Notes: generated from the letters alone by a model not told the origin. A DNA stretch of 64,000 nt from Desulfosporosinus sp. Sb-LF (GCF_004766055.1 NZ_SPQR01000004.1:248001-312000); one strand, 5' to 3'; positions 36,340 to 45,809 are shown, counted from the stretch's first letter. A program made the numbers and translations.

Positions 36340-38046
36340 CTAAAGGACTGATGATAATTTCTCGCCATTGGGACTAATCAAGTGGGTTGCACAAGCCAAG
36401 CAAGGATCAAATGAGTGAATGGTCCGTAATAATTCTAAGGGTTGATCTGTGTTCACAACAGGTGTGTCTAACAACGATGCCTCATAGGCTCCTTTTTGTC
36501 CTTGGGCATCCCGTGGGGACGCATTCCAAGTCGATGGAACCACAATCTGATAAGCACTCACTTTACCATCCTTAATCTTAACCCAATGTCCTAACGCTCC
36601 ACGAGGTGCTTCACAAATACCCACTCCCTGCGCTTGGCTTGGCCAGGTTTTCGGTTCCCATTTTTGACCGTTAAAAACGGTACTATCCCCCGCTTTAAGA
36701 TTGGCAATAAGTTCCGCATAAAAACCTGCCAAGTGGTCAACACAAAACTTTGTTTCTAACCCCCTTGCTAAGGTTCGACCCAACGTCGAAAAGACAGCTG
36801 AGACCGGCAAATCGAGTTTACGCAAGGCACTATCGACCAGTTCCTTAATTTCTTGGTTCCCGCGAGCATAGCCGACAACAAAACGTGCTAGCGGACCCAC
36901 TTCCATGGCATGCCCTTGCCAACGAGGGGTTTTTATCCAGCTATAGCCCTTGTTTTCGTCTAACGTGGTATAGGGGGGACGAGGACCGTCATAATGCGGA
37001 TCTGTCCTACCTTGCCAAGGATGAAGGCCACTATGTATATCATCATACTGATACCAGGAATGGGAGACAAACTCCTGAATTTGTTTTGGATCCTTAAGAT
37101 CAACATCGTAGACTTTACTGAGATCTCTATCGAGAACAACCCCTCCGGGAAACAAATAACTATCCGCCTCCCGAATATCCGTCGTTGGAATCCCGCCATA
37201 CGCTAAATAGTTGCTAACCCCGCCCCCATAAAGATCGTTTTTATAAAAACCGGCAATCGCTAACAAATCCGGAATCAAAACCTGATCAACAAACGTCTGA
37301 GCCTCCTCGATTTTTGCTTTTACAAGGTTCAAGCGTTCTATATTGATGACATCGTTGTCATCGAGATTAATAGCACTAGCCATCCCCCCCACTAAATAAT
37401 TAGGATGAGGGTTTTTACCCCCAAATACAGTATGTATCTTCACAATTTCCTTTTGCCAATTTAAGGCTTCAAGATAATGGGCAACACCCAAAAGGTTCAC
37501 TTCTGGTGGCAAACGATAAGCCGGATGACCCCAGTAAGCATTTGCGAAAATACCCAACTGACCGCTACCGACAAAGTCTTTAAATTTTTTCTGGATATCC
37601 GTAAAATAACCGACAGAGGATTTAGGCCAACTGGAGATTTTTTGGGCTAAATTACTGGTTTGTTGCGGGTCAGCTTTCAAGGCACTCACGACATCGATCC
37701 AATCAAATCCGTGTAAGTTATAAAAATGGATCACATGGTCATGAGCAAATTGAGCCGTTGTCATGATATTGCGGATTAAGTTCGCATTTTTAGGGACCCG
37801 GATATCTAAAGCATCCTCCACTGCCCGGATTGAACCAATAGCATGAATATGCGTACAAACTCCACAAATTCGTTGGACAAATGCCCAAACATCCCGCGGA
37901 TCTCGATTTTCCACAATTTTTTCGATTCCTCTAAATACCGTCCCTGAACTCAAAGCATCGGTAATCTTAGTACCATCAACCACAGCTTCTATGCGTAGAT
38001 GCCCTTCTATTCGAGTAATTGGATCAACGACAATTCGCTTGGACAT
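36340..38046 (-). CDS. hyaB: NiFe hydrogenase large subunit
   Basis: 568 residues. The NiFe ligands are present: RICGVC (C61, C64) and DPCLACATH near the end (C549, C552). The residues after His555 are the propeptide removed by a maturation endopeptidase. It matches group 1 membrane-bound uptake hydrogenases, which oxidise H2 outside the membrane. No hyaD-type protease or hyp genes are found next to it in this window, so maturation genes must be elsewhere. ATG 38046, 28 bases after the small subunit. Confidence 0.96.
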   Translation of the reverse strand: MSKRIVVDPITRIEGHLRIEAVVDGTKITDALSSGTVFRGIEKIVENRDPRDVWAFVQRICGVCTHIHAIGSIRAVEDALDIRVPKNANLIRNIMTTAQFAHDHVIHFYNLHGFDWIDVVSALKADPQQTSNLAQKISSWPKSSVGYFTDIQKKFKDFVGSGQLGIFANAYWGHPAYRLPPEVNLLGVAHYLEALNWQKEIVKIHTVFGGKNPHPNYLVGGMASAINLDDNDVINIERLNLVKAKIEEAQTFVDQVLIPDLLAIAGFYKNDLYGGGVSNYLAYGGIPTTDIREADSYLFPGGVVLDRDLSKVYDVDLKDPKQIQEFVSHSWYQYDDIHSGLHPWQGRTDPHYDGPRPPYTTLDENKGYSWIKTPRWQGHAMEVGPLARFVVGYARGNQEIKELVDSALRKLDLPVSAVFSTLGRTLARGLETKFCVDHLAGFYAELIANLKAGDSTVFNGQKWEPKTWPSQAQGVGICEAPRGALGHWVKIKDGKVSAYQIVVPSTWNASPRDAQGQKGAYEASLLDTPVVNTDQPLELLRTIHSFDPCLACATHLISPNGEKLSSVL

Positions 38047-38074
38047 ATACCCAGCCCTTTCAATTCCTAATTTA

Positions 38075-39148
38075 CTATTTTTCTTTCTTTTCGTTTCCCT
38101 TAACGACCGCAGTAGCCCCAGCGTGGGCTAAAATTCCTACCCCAGTTACACCTAAGGTTGCCAAGCCCAGTTTGTCAGCCCCCCTACCGATCACATTATT
38201 AGGAATTGCCGCAAGGTGGGTGTAAATAGGGGTATTATCATAAAAATTTCCCTCAGAACATCCAATACAAGGGTGACCGGATTTAATGGGATAGCTCACA
38301 CCATCATTCCACTGGGTAATAGCACAAGCATTGTAGGTGGTAGGTCCTTTACATCCCATTTTATACAAACACCAGCCTTGCTTGGCGCCTGCATCATCGA
38401 AGGCTTCCACAAACTGTCCCGCGTCAAAAAAAGCCCTCCGATTACAATTGTCATGGACGCGGTGTTCATAGAAAGCCCTAGGCCGACCTAAATTCGTTAA
38501 TTCTGGGATCTTCCCGAAGGTCAGATAGTACACAATAGTACCAGTTATTACTTCTGCGATTGGAGGACAACCGGGCACATCAATAACCGGTCGATTTCGG
38601 ACAACCTTTCGAACAGGAACCGCCTCAGTAGGATTAGGGTAAGCAGCTTGAATACAGCCGTTCGTAGCGCAGGACCCAAAGGCAATAACAACCGCTGCCC
38701 CATCAGCAGCCTCTTGGAGAACACTTGTAGCGGTCTTACCGCCAATGGTACAATAGACTCCACCATCCCCTAGGGTAGGACTTCCCTCCACGACTAATAA
38801 ATACTTTCCTCGATAATCGCGCATTGTCTTCTGTTTGGCTGCCTCAGCTTGCTCCCCTGCAGCGGCTTGAAGCGTTTCCATATAATCCAACGAGATCATA
38901 TTAAGAATCAAATTAGCCACTAATGGATGAGCAGAACGAATAAAGGACTCACCACAACAAGTACACTCTTGAAGATTAAGATAGATTACGGGCATCCGAG
39001 GCTTCGACTCTAAAGCTTGCACTATTTTAGGAACTGCCCCTATGTCAAGGCTGAGTAAACCCGCCGTTATAGTGCAAAATTTTAGAAAATCCCGCCTGGA
39101 TACCCCTTTGCTCTGAGCCCATTGATAAAAACTTTCCGAAGCGGACAA
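38075..39148 (-). CDS. hyaA: NiFe hydrogenase small subunit, Tat-exported
   Basis: 357 residues. The twin-arginine signal SRRDFLK (17-23) with a hydrophobic stretch exports the folded dimer. Fe-S ligands include ECTCCGES, GSCATNGC, VPGCPP and the distal HDNCNRR, KMGCKGPTTYN and CIGCSEGNF. A C-terminal membrane helix (~325-345) tethers it. TTG 39148 is used, behind GGGGAGGG. It is the first gene of the hydrogenase operon; an imperfect TTGTT/AACAA palindrome at 39168-39182 lies at the probable promoter. Confidence 0.95.
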   Translation of the reverse strand: MSASESFYQWAQSKGVSRRDFLKFCTITAGLLSLDIGAVPKIVQALESKPRMPVIYLNLQECTCCGESFIRSAHPLVANLILNMISLDYMETLQAAAGEQAEAAKQKTMRDYRGKYLLVVEGSPTLGDGGVYCTIGGKTATSVLQEAADGAAVVIAFGSCATNGCIQAAYPNPTEAVPVRKVVRNRPVIDVPGCPPIAEVITGTIVYYLTFGKIPELTNLGRPRAFYEHRVHDNCNRRAFFDAGQFVEAFDDAGAKQGWCLYKMGCKGPTTYNACAITQWNDGVSYPIKSGHPCIGCSEGNFYDNTPIYTHLAAIPNNVIGRGADKLGLATLGVTGVGILAHAGATAVVKGNEKKEK

Positions 39149-39576
39149 GTCTCATCCCTCCCCAGTGTTGTTAATTGAACAATGTTTATTAAAGTTTCAC
39201 CTGGGCATTGTTGCTCATTTTTTCTTATTGTACCCGTTTACCCTTGCTTATACCCTTATGGAATCTAAAAAGCTCCGCTACAAAGCGGAGTACTCCTATG
39301 GTATAATATTGTCGAAAAGAAGGGAAAAAGAATGCAAGTGCAGTCGCCGTAAGAGACCTGCCGGGAGTAGCAGCCGCAGGTGAAAAGTTCGAGATATATG
39401 CTGTTAAACTCTACATCTCTTCGTAGAGAATTCTAAGTTTCTTATCTTTACACCTGAAGAATGGAGATGGGCATTTGCATTTCGCCTTGAAACCTCATTA
39501 CGAAAGCCCCCATCACATTGGGGCATTGATATAGGCCTTTCCCTATCTAAATTTCCGATTGCAAACTAGAGCCCCT
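39149..39576. other. Intergenic region upstream of hyaA
   Basis: About 430 bases. It holds the hydrogenase promoter region and a small hairpin CTCCGCT/AGCGGAG near 39274-39291. A plus-strand open frame crosses it but has no ribosome site and an odd composition. The 39320-39440 stretch is GC-richer and may be structured; I cannot identify it. Confidence 0.4.
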
Positions 39577-39990
39577 TTATGACTCCTCCGAGAAGTACCT
39601 CCGCGCCTTATCGTTTCTATCTTTGTTACCCAGACGAGTTCTGGGCTGCGTTAATTCCTCACCGTCTGGTAGTTTAACTGCAAAGTGAGCGCCCTCAAGA
39701 ATCTGGGCCAGAACGTTCAATGGGGTCGTCGCTACTTCGCGGTACATTCGATGGGTGTACATGTGACGAACGTTGGGAAACTCTTGCTTAAATAAACGCC
39801 TGGCCTTGTCGCCTGAATCATCAGCATCCAGGAGAATGCAAACCTCATCATCACTAAACTCCGCGATTAACTGTTCCAACTTAACCAGACCCAACGTCCC
39901 ATAGGTGCAAGCGATCTCCACTGGTTCATCCAGAAGCTCCAGCAAACGCAGTTTATCAGTTTTTCCTTCAACAATAATAACTCTACCCAT
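39577..39990 (-). CDS. Small Toprim-domain protein (YusF-like)
   Basis: 137 residues. The Toprim fold shows the catalytic Glu in IVEGKTDK and the DxD in ILLDADDSGDKARR. Stand-alone Toprim proteins of this length are common in Firmicutes (for example B. subtilis YusF) and are related to the RNase M5/primase nucleotidyl-transfer fold. Their role is unknown. ATG 39990 follows GGTGGG. It precedes no obvious partner; the cupin gene upstream ends 42 bases away and may be in the same transcript. Confidence 0.82.
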   Translation of the reverse strand: MGRVIIVEGKTDKLRLLELLDEPVEIACTYGTLGLVKLEQLIAEFSDDEVCILLDADDSGDKARRLFKQEFPNVRHMYTHRMYREVATTPLNVLAQILEGAHFAVKLPDGEELTQPRTRLGNKDRNDKARRYFSEES

Positions 39991-40032
39991 TATCCCACCT
40001 ATACCTTCAGGCCACGACGTTGTTTGTCGTGC

Positions 40033-40374
40033 TTATACTTCTATAGAATAAACAGGTGATGGATTTGGCGCAAGGACCACGAAACATGTCATATCTTTAT
40101 CTCCAGTGTTTGTGAGACTAAATACTTCCGAACCCTTGCAGTGTATTACATCACCTTGAGTAATTTCATGATTTGTCCCATCGACCCCCATTTGTCCTTG
40201 CCCAACAAGTACATGAATTAGAAGGTCGCTTTCTTCATGATTATGAGGAGGTACTCCTTGGCCAGGTCTAAAATTTAGAACAAAGTTAAGAATTCTACTT
40301 TCATTATAAAGAATCCTCTTGGTAAGGTTTTCATCCATATACACGATTTTCTCCGATAATTTCTCGATGTTCAT
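40033..40374 (-). CDS. Cupin-domain protein
   Basis: About 113 residues from ATG 40374 (AAGGTGG ten bases ahead; a TTG at 40383 is in frame). One cupin domain: the metal-binding motif 1 appears as GQGVPPHNHEESDLLIHVLVGQG and motif 2 follows near GDVIHCKGSEVFSLTN. Small cupins bind a metal and serve as isomerases, dioxygenases or ligand sensors. No specific function is assigned. Confidence 0.8.
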   Translation of the reverse strand: MNIEKLSEKIVYMDENLTKRILYNESRILNFVLNFRPGQGVPPHNHEESDLLIHVLVGQGQMGVDGTNHEITQGDVIHCKGSEVFSLTNTGDKDMTCFVVLAPNPSPVYSIEV

Positions 40375-40492
40375 GATGTTCAACCACCTTTATTTATTTA
40401 TTACAATAGTGTTTACGCGAACTTATAAATACTAAATTAAAGGTCATAACTAATGTTTCCATTCGTTTCATTTCTGATGCAAATTACCCTTG

Positions 40493-41404
40493 TTATGTTT
40501 GGCAATGCGAGCAAAAAAACGCATTTCGTCCCCCAACCTCGGCCTTTTGGATAGCCTCGTGGCAAACTAAACACGGTTTGTCGGCCCGATCATAAACCTT
40601 AAAAAACGGGTTATATCCACCGGTAAAATCATCCCATGGTGCAAAATGTTCCTCCATATCTCCTCCAAGACGGATAGAATCCTGAAGAACGGAGACCAAG
40701 GAATGATATAACGTCATCTTGTCAGCTAAATCTATCCTAGAAATCGATCGAGTCGGCAAAATGCCCGCACTAAACAAAGCTTCATTTGAATAGGCATTAC
40801 CCACTCCAGCGATATTTTTGGGATTCATTAACCAAGGCTTAATCATACCCTTTTTACCATCAAGCAATTGAGCAAAACCTTGGGCATTAAAGTTAGGGTC
40901 TAAGGGGTCGCTTCCCAGTTTGAGCAATTTTGTCTCAAGCTGCTCCTGCGCAAGGTAATGTAAATAACCCAATGTGAGACTACAGAATAAGAGCATTGAA
41001 CCGTCCGATAAACCGAATACAACGCTTGCCTTTCCTGGCAGTTCCTTAATCCTTTGTCGTAAATCCTCTACATTATTCTGGACAATTTCAGAAATTACGG
41101 CCTTTTTCGATGGGTTCGCAATAGGCCCATAAAGTGTTTCTACATTTTCTGGGGGTACATAAAAAAGCCTACCATCAAGCATCATATGTGTCAGGAGAAA
41201 ATGGCCATCATCAAGCTGAAAAACAAGGTATTTGCCCCTACGAATGATATCTTTGATAAGCTTTCCGGTAACGACCTTGCAAAAATCCGTACTTTCTATG
41301 TTAACGCTTTTAATTCGTAAGACATTAACGGCGTCAACCCGTTTATCCTTAACACATCGGTTCAAATAGTCTTTGTATATCTCCATCTCAGGTATTTCAG
41401 GCAT
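40493..41404 (-). CDS. Fpg/Nei-family DNA glycosylase
   Basis: 303 residues. The N-terminal PEIPEMEIY gives the catalytic Pro2 and Glu3 after Met removal. A helix-two-turn-helix with NPKNIAGVGNAYSNEALF and a C-terminal zinc finger (CLVCH ... CSHC) complete the family. It removes oxidised bases and cleaves the abasic site. Whether it acts as formamidopyrimidine glycosylase or endonuclease VIII cannot be told. A middle region of ~30 residues longer than E. coli Fpg is present. Single-gene unit. Confidence 0.88.
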   Translation of the reverse strand: MPEIPEMEIYKDYLNRCVKDKRVDAVNVLRIKSVNIESTDFCKVVTGKLIKDIIRRGKYLVFQLDDGHFLLTHMMLDGRLFYVPPENVETLYGPIANPSKKAVISEIVQNNVEDLRQRIKELPGKASVVFGLSDGSMLLFCSLTLGYLHYLAQEQLETKLLKLGSDPLDPNFNAQGFAQLLDGKKGMIKPWLMNPKNIAGVGNAYSNEALFSAGILPTRSISRIDLADKMTLYHSLVSVLQDSIRLGGDMEEHFAPWDDFTGGYNPFFKVYDRADKPCLVCHEAIQKAEVGGRNAFFCSHCQT

Positions 41405-41494
41405 GATACCCTCTCCATTTTTGATTTATTATTCCACTCACTCCGATTATTAATTCGCGACATTCCTAGGATATAGCATTCTCCCACTTCTTTT

Positions 41495-41597
41495 CAGCAG
41501 ACAAGGGTTATAACAAACTTTTTTACAGTTTGTTATAACCCTTGTCTGCTGAAGAATATTTGAAGAGAGGTAATCACTTACCTCTCTTCAAATATTC
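41495..41597. repeat. Two perfect hairpins in tandem
   Basis: Hairpin 1: arms 41495-41519 and 41527-41551 (25 bp, 7-base loop). Hairpin 2: arms 41554-41573 and 41578-41597 (20 bp, 4-base loop), only 2 bases away. They lie after the peptidoglycan-binding gene (stop at 41605) and before the Fpg/Nei gene. Probably a terminator array; the length and perfection are unusual. Confidence 0.8.
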
Positions 41598-41604
41598 TAT
41601 ATTC

Positions 41605-42078
41605 CTAAAAACAATTTACTCCAAGAGCGGTCCAAGTCTTGATACCGACGATTCCATCTTGGACTAAGCACATGCTCCCTTGAAACGATATTACAGCTGC
41701 TCTAGTTATTGGTCCGAAAATCCCATCAACGTTGCCTGTGTAAAATCCTCTTGTTTTTAGTAACCCTTGGAGCTTTACGACTGCTGGCCCGGAACTCCCT
41801 ATTGCAAGAGTCGGACAGTGGTTGACCGGTGGTATGTGACAGTTTACGCCAAGAGCAGTCCAGGTCTTGATACCGACGATTCCATCTTGAACCAAGTTCA
41901 TGCTCCCTTGAAAAGCGATCACAGCTGCTCTGGTCATCGGTCCAAAAATCCCGTCAATTTTTCCCGGGTTAAAACCGGCAGCTATCAAGTGATGTTGTAA
42001 ATTTCTGACGGCAGGACCAGAGGAACCCTCTCTTAAAACTGGGCAAGGCGATTGGCCTGGAGTGTGGTCATGATGCAA
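41605..42078 (-). CDS. Protein of two peptidoglycan-binding domains
   Basis: 157 residues made of two PG_binding_1 repeats of ~70 residues, each with GSSGPAV, DGIFGP(M/I)TRAAVI and DGIVGIKTWTALGVNC. No catalytic domain and no signal peptide is visible, so it may act in the mother cell or spore, or leave by a non-classical route. TTG 42078 is the likely start behind AAGGGGGG. The near-identity of the two repeats points to a recent internal duplication. Confidence 0.88.
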   Translation of the reverse strand: MHHDHTPGQSPCPVLREGSSGPAVRNLQHHLIAAGFNPGKIDGIFGPMTRAAVIAFQGSMNLVQDGIVGIKTWTALGVNCHIPPVNHCPTLAIGSSGPAVVKLQGLLKTRGFYTGNVDGIFGPITRAAVISFQGSMCLVQDGIVGIKTWTALGVNCF

Positions 42079-42324
42079 GTTAAAGCCCCCCTTTTTTTAT
42101 ATCCTATGTTGAGCTAACAATTGATGTTAAAATAGGACATCACCCAAATTTAGGGTATTCTAGTAGGTATGACACTCTCTGGATCATCTTTCTAGCGACT
42201 GAATTCACTCCTACGCAGTACCGCTCATAAACCTCTTTATTGGCCGTTTAATTTTTACCATATTATTCCACATACCTCAAATGCTGCATATTATGTCGTA
42301 TCACCGGAAAGGGAGGAAATGCAA

Positions 42325-42444
42325 ATGGCATTTGGAAACGTTGTTGATGGAGCTGCTTGCGGCTGCGGGAAAGGCTTTGGCGCTGGAATCGCTGCAGTTG
42401 TGGTAATAATTCTTCTTCTGATCGCAATGGGAATCGTATTCTAA
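42325..42444 (+). CDS. 39-residue Gly-rich hydrophobic peptide, cassette copy A gene 1 (YjcZ-like)
   Basis: ATG 42325 behind GGGAGGAA; stop TAA 42442. A CGCGKGFGAG turn precedes one membrane helix ending in IAMGIVF. It resembles the YjcZ-type small spore membrane peptides. A near-identical gene lies at 58148-58264, and the 60 bases upstream are also conserved between the two copies, including a CATAT(T/C)ATG box that may be a sporulation promoter element. Confidence 0.7.
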   Translation: MAFGNVVDGAACGCGKGFGAGIAAVVVIILLLIAMGIVF

Positions 42445-42475
42445 CAATAGAAACCATAGAAAGGTAGAACTTCTT

Positions 42476-42586
42476 ATGTACGGAATGGGTTATGCTGGTG
42501 TAGGTGTAGGTGTAAGCGTAGGCTTGGGCGTGGGAATTATCGCAGTAGCTATTTTGATTCTTATCGCTTTAGGCGTTATCTTCTAA
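42476..42586 (+). CDS. 36-residue Gly-rich hydrophobic peptide, cassette copy A gene 2 (YjcZ-like)
   Basis: ATG 42476 behind AAGGTAGAA; stop TAA 42584. A repeated Gly-Val run leads into a helix ending IALGVIF. Its paralogue at 58293-58445 has 14 extra residues, including a CCPQP segment. It follows gene 1 by 31 bases. Confidence 0.68.
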   Translation: MYGMGYAGVGVGVSVGLGVGIIAVAILILIALGVIF

Positions 42587-42603
42587 AAAAAGCGTTTTAT
42601 AAA

Positions 42604-42638
42604 AGAGGCTACCACGTTTAAATAGTGGTAGCCTCTTA
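42604..42638. terminator. Bidirectional terminator after cassette copy A
   Basis: Perfect 13-bp stem 42604-42616 with 42626-42638, 9-base loop, between the peptide cassette and the convergent rlmN gene. Confidence 0.7.
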
Positions 42639-42704
42639 GGGTTAGAATACTCTGTTTCAAGTTTTTCAGAAACCTCTAACCAACTGACCATTGAATTTAT
42701 GACA

Positions 42705-43769
42705 TTACGGAGTCATAGATTTGATTTTTTTGCTTCTTAACTGCCCACAAGCAGCATCGATATCTGCCCCATGTTCAAGACGGATACTGCAATTAATTCC
42801 TTGCTTTTTCAACGTATCATAAAAAGCCAGCATCGTCTCTTGCTCGCTTCTTTGGTATTGACTATGTTCATCCACCGGATTGTAAGGAATTAAGTTGATA
42901 TTTGTGAGATGTAGCTTATCCCCAATCAGGGCCGCAAGTTGAAGGGCATGTTCCCTCTGATCATTCAGATCCTTGAGTAAAATATATTCCAACGTAATTC
43001 TACGATTCGATGTTTTCAAATAGTAGTCAACAGCCTGCATTAATACGTCGATTGGATAGGCGCTGTTTATTTTCATGATCTGTGTCCGAAGTTCGTTCGT
43101 CGGCGCATGTAATGAGATCGCAAGATTCACCTGTAAATTGGTATCGGCGAATTCATATATTTTATCGGCTAAGCCACTGGTCGAAACGGTAATATGCCTG
43201 CCACCAATGGCAAGTCCTTTGTGATCTTTAATAATCTGTAACGAGTTTACGACATTATTAAAATTATCAAAGGGCTCGCCAATCCCCATCACCACAACGT
43301 GTGTCACTTTTTCATCTTGTTTCGCATGATCCAGATGATGTTGGACTTGTATAATCTGTTCTACGATTTCGCCACACGATAAATCGCGATTTTTTGTTAA
43401 TAACCCACTAGCACAAAAACTACAGCCAATGTTACAGCCTACTTGGGTTGTAACACAGACCGATAAACCGAATTTATGCCTCATCAAGACCGTTTCAATC
43501 AGATTATCATCTCTCAACTTGAACAAAAACTTAATCGTGCCATCCGTCGATTCTTGCTTATAGTGTTCACTTAATGATTGAAGAACAAAATGGTCCGCTA
43601 ATAATTGAAGACACTCTTGATTAACATTCAACATTTCTGAGAAGTGGGTCACCCGCTTCCTATAAAGCCAATCCCAGACTTGTATTGCCCGAGACTTTTT
43701 ATGTGAATATCCCAACAACCATGCTACGAGTTGATCAAAGGTTAATCCATAGATAGATTTTTTAGTCAC
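42705..43769 (-). CDS. rlmN: 23S rRNA (adenine2503-C2)-methyltransferase RlmN
   Basis: 354 residues. Radical-SAM motif GCNIGCSFC (C112, C116, C119), the SAM-binding GIGEPFDN segment, and the C-terminal catalytic Cys in DIDAACGQL (C341) are all present. It methylates A2503 of 23S rRNA and A37 of some tRNAs. The Cfr lineage is less likely because the sequence is RlmN-like throughout and no resistance context exists. ATG 43769; single-gene unit. Confidence 0.93.
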   Translation of the reverse strand: MTKKSIYGLTFDQLVAWLLGYSHKKSRAIQVWDWLYRKRVTHFSEMLNVNQECLQLLADHFVLQSLSEHYKQESTDGTIKFLFKLRDDNLIETVLMRHKFGLSVCVTTQVGCNIGCSFCASGLLTKNRDLSCGEIVEQIIQVQHHLDHAKQDEKVTHVVVMGIGEPFDNFNNVVNSLQIIKDHKGLAIGGRHITVSTSGLADKIYEFADTNLQVNLAISLHAPTNELRTQIMKINSAYPIDVLMQAVDYYLKTSNRRITLEYILLKDLNDQREHALQLAALIGDKLHLTNINLIPYNPVDEHSQYQRSEQETMLAFYDTLKKQGINCSIRLEHGADIDAACGQLRSKKIKSMTP

Positions 43770-43860
43770 TCTTTACCCTCTTTCCAAAGGAATTCTACGA
43801 TTCGTTGGAACCTTCTTGCTTTATTCTTTTCATGTTGGTTTCAAGATCCCAAGAGCAGGT

Positions 43861-44790
43861 TTAATAGCCTTTATCCACTTCTACTTGGTTCATTAACGGA
43901 AACTTTCCTAGTTCGATAGTTTTAAGGGTGTTTAGAAAACAATCAACAGCCGCTTCAGGAGACGTTAGGGCCGATATATGCGGAGTAATGATTATTTCCT
44001 CACGACTCCATAGGGGAGAATTACAAGCCAATGGTTCGTTACTGAAGACATCCAAAACGACTAACCGCAAATTTTTATGATCGAGTGCTGCAAATAAGGA
44101 AGACTCGTCAACTGATAAACCCCGACCTACATTGATAAAACAGGCACCCCTTAAATGTTTAAATATTTCATGGTTGAATAATTTAAACGTACTGGGTGTT
44201 AGCGGAAGAGTATTAATCACCCAATTTGCGTCTTCTAGAACATGACCAACATTTTCTATGGGCACTACTTGGTTAAAATGCTCGTTCTGTGATCCGCTGA
44301 GTGAAACTCCTATTACACTGGCTCCAAACAATCTGAAATTCCTGGCAACTTCTTGGCCTATCGACCCAGTCCCAAAGATAACAATTTTTTGAGTAGAAAT
44401 AGCGAACGGTTCAAAGACCTTCAATAGTTTAGTCTCTTTTGATTGATGAAACATATCATGGAACTGTATAACCCTAAGAACGTAACTAAGGCAATACTCA
44501 CTAATTTTTTGCCCAAAAGAGCATATAGTGCGTGATAAAAGCACGTCCTTTTTCCATTCTTTATTGAATAGAAAAGCATCTACCCCAGCCCCAAGTGAGT
44601 GGACCCATTTCAAATTCCCAAACTGGAAGTTAGCTGTCGGTCTAAAAGAAACGAAAGCATCTGCCCATTTTAGGTCAGACTCTGAAACTCCGTCTTCAGG
44701 CAAAAACCTTAAATCTTTATTGAGTTTGCCGACTAAAAGGGTCTCCATAACCTTGTATAGGCGGCCAGTAATAAGGATCTTCTCTATCAT
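43861..44790 (-). CDS. D-isomer 2-hydroxyacid dehydrogenase family protein
   Basis: About 309 residues from ATG 44790, which has GGAGGAAAAAAG ahead; an upstream in-frame ATG at 44811 lacks a site. The Rossmann motif is FGTGSIGQEVARNF, and the catalytic Arg, Glu and His lie in INVGRGLS, SNEPLACNSPLW and ITPHIS. It uses NAD(P)H to reduce a 2-keto acid (glyoxylate/hydroxypyruvate-like group). Substrate uncertain. Confidence 0.9.
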   Translation of the reverse strand: MIEKILITGRLYKVMETLLVGKLNKDLRFLPEDGVSESDLKWADAFVSFRPTANFQFGNLKWVHSLGAGVDAFLFNKEWKKDVLLSRTICSFGQKISEYCLSYVLRVIQFHDMFHQSKETKLLKVFEPFAISTQKIVIFGTGSIGQEVARNFRLFGASVIGVSLSGSQNEHFNQVVPIENVGHVLEDANWVINTLPLTPSTFKLFNHEIFKHLRGACFINVGRGLSVDESSLFAALDHKNLRLVVLDVFSNEPLACNSPLWSREEIIITPHISALTSPEAAVDCFLNTLKTIELGKFPLMNQVEVDKGY

Positions 44791-44875
44791 CTTTTTTCCT
44801 CCGATTAACAATTTGCTTGCCCCTTATGTATCGCTTTGAAAAACTCCGCCAAAATCCAAAGGTGACGAGCCTTGC

Positions 44876-45439
44876 CTAATTCAGAGCTGATTCAAATATT
44901 ACGCTATAGAAATTATCGCCTAATGAAACTTTATTAATGGTTTTAAATCCCTTACTATTACTTATTTCTTCTACATACTCTTCAGAAATCCTTTGGTCAA
45001 CGGATGGACCCATGGGTGTTTTTCTCTTATGAAACTCGATGATCATAAGCCTTCCTTTTTGCTTTAAAATTCGCTTGATCTCATCAAGCATTATTTCCTT
45101 TGTTTCTACTTCATGCAATACCGTGACCATAATTGCCATGTCACAGCTATTATTATCTAAGGGAAGTGTCGTAGAATCAACCTTCTTAAGTTTGAGGTTT
45201 TTAATATTGCGCTCAGCCATTCTACTCGATAGTAATTCTAGCATATTATCGGAGATCTCTAGCGCATAAATATCATTGTTGCTTAGTTCCGTGGCAGGAA
45301 ACGTAAATACCCCCGTACCAGCGCCAATGTCACATAGGGTCATGTTCTCTTTAAATCCTGCTTTTACTAATGAATTCTTGGGGCTAAGTTCTGCTAGCCT
45401 TAGTTCACTTTCGAATTTGGTAATTTTATTGTCATTCAT
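44876..45439 (-). CDS. Class I SAM-dependent methyltransferase
   Basis: About 187 residues. The AdoMet site CDIGAGTGVF and the acidic loop (YALEISDNM) followed by DMAIMVTVLHEVE identify a UbiE/COQ5-like Methyltransf_11 domain. ATG 45439 is preferred over 45448 because AGGAG then has a normal distance. Small stand-alone members may methylate lipids, metals or small molecules; the sequence does not show which. Confidence 0.87.
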   Translation of the reverse strand: MNDNKITKFESELRLAELSPKNSLVKAGFKENMTLCDIGAGTGVFTFPATELSNNDIYALEISDNMLELLSSRMAERNIKNLKLKKVDSTTLPLDNNSCDMAIMVTVLHEVETKEIMLDEIKRILKQKGRLMIIEFHKRKTPMGPSVDQRISEEYVEEISNSKGFKTINKVSLGDNFYSVIFESALN

Positions 45440-45809
45440 TGAACTCATCTCCTCAACTTCGCAAACCTTGCTACTCTAGTATACCACTAATTCCCAGGCT
45501 ATAAAATTGAGATCAACTCCCTCTTGTTACTAGTCTTAGGGGTAGTAGAACAATCTAATCGATTCCGAGATATTTGAAACTATCTCCCTTTTACTCGAAA
45601 TAAAATACAAATGAACAGAGGTCCTAGCACTGTACCGTCAAAAGAAGTTCGGTGATAGGATTTTTGGTGATAATGAGAAATATGTGGTAATATAGGGGGA
45701 GCTTTGCCCCTTACGTGTTGCGGATATTAAGTTTTAACTATGTATTATAAATATATCATCAATGGATTAGAAATGTTGTGGAATGAATGAATAGATTGGA
45801 ATTACTAAA
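45440..45809. other. Divergent intergenic region
   Basis: About 370 bases between the methyltransferase and the pseudouridine synthase. A short GGGG/CCCC hairpin near 45700-45716 is the only structure noticed. The rluA-like gene has no strong ribosome site. Confidence 0.35.

Noticed and set aside
39168-39182. TTGTT/AACAA palindrome as a Rex or CRP/FNR-type operator for the hydrogenase
   Set aside because: The arms and spacing do not match the 18-base Rex box or a standard CRP/FNR site; too weak to claim.
39165-39383. Plus-strand frame of 72 codons upstream of hyaA
   Set aside because: No ribosome site, Arg/Lys/Ser-rich end without protein-like pattern, overlaps the hydrogenase promoter region.
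39300-39440. GC-richer stretch considered as an IS605/TnpB remnant or guide RNA
   Set aside because: No transposase sequence alongside and no recognisable element ends.
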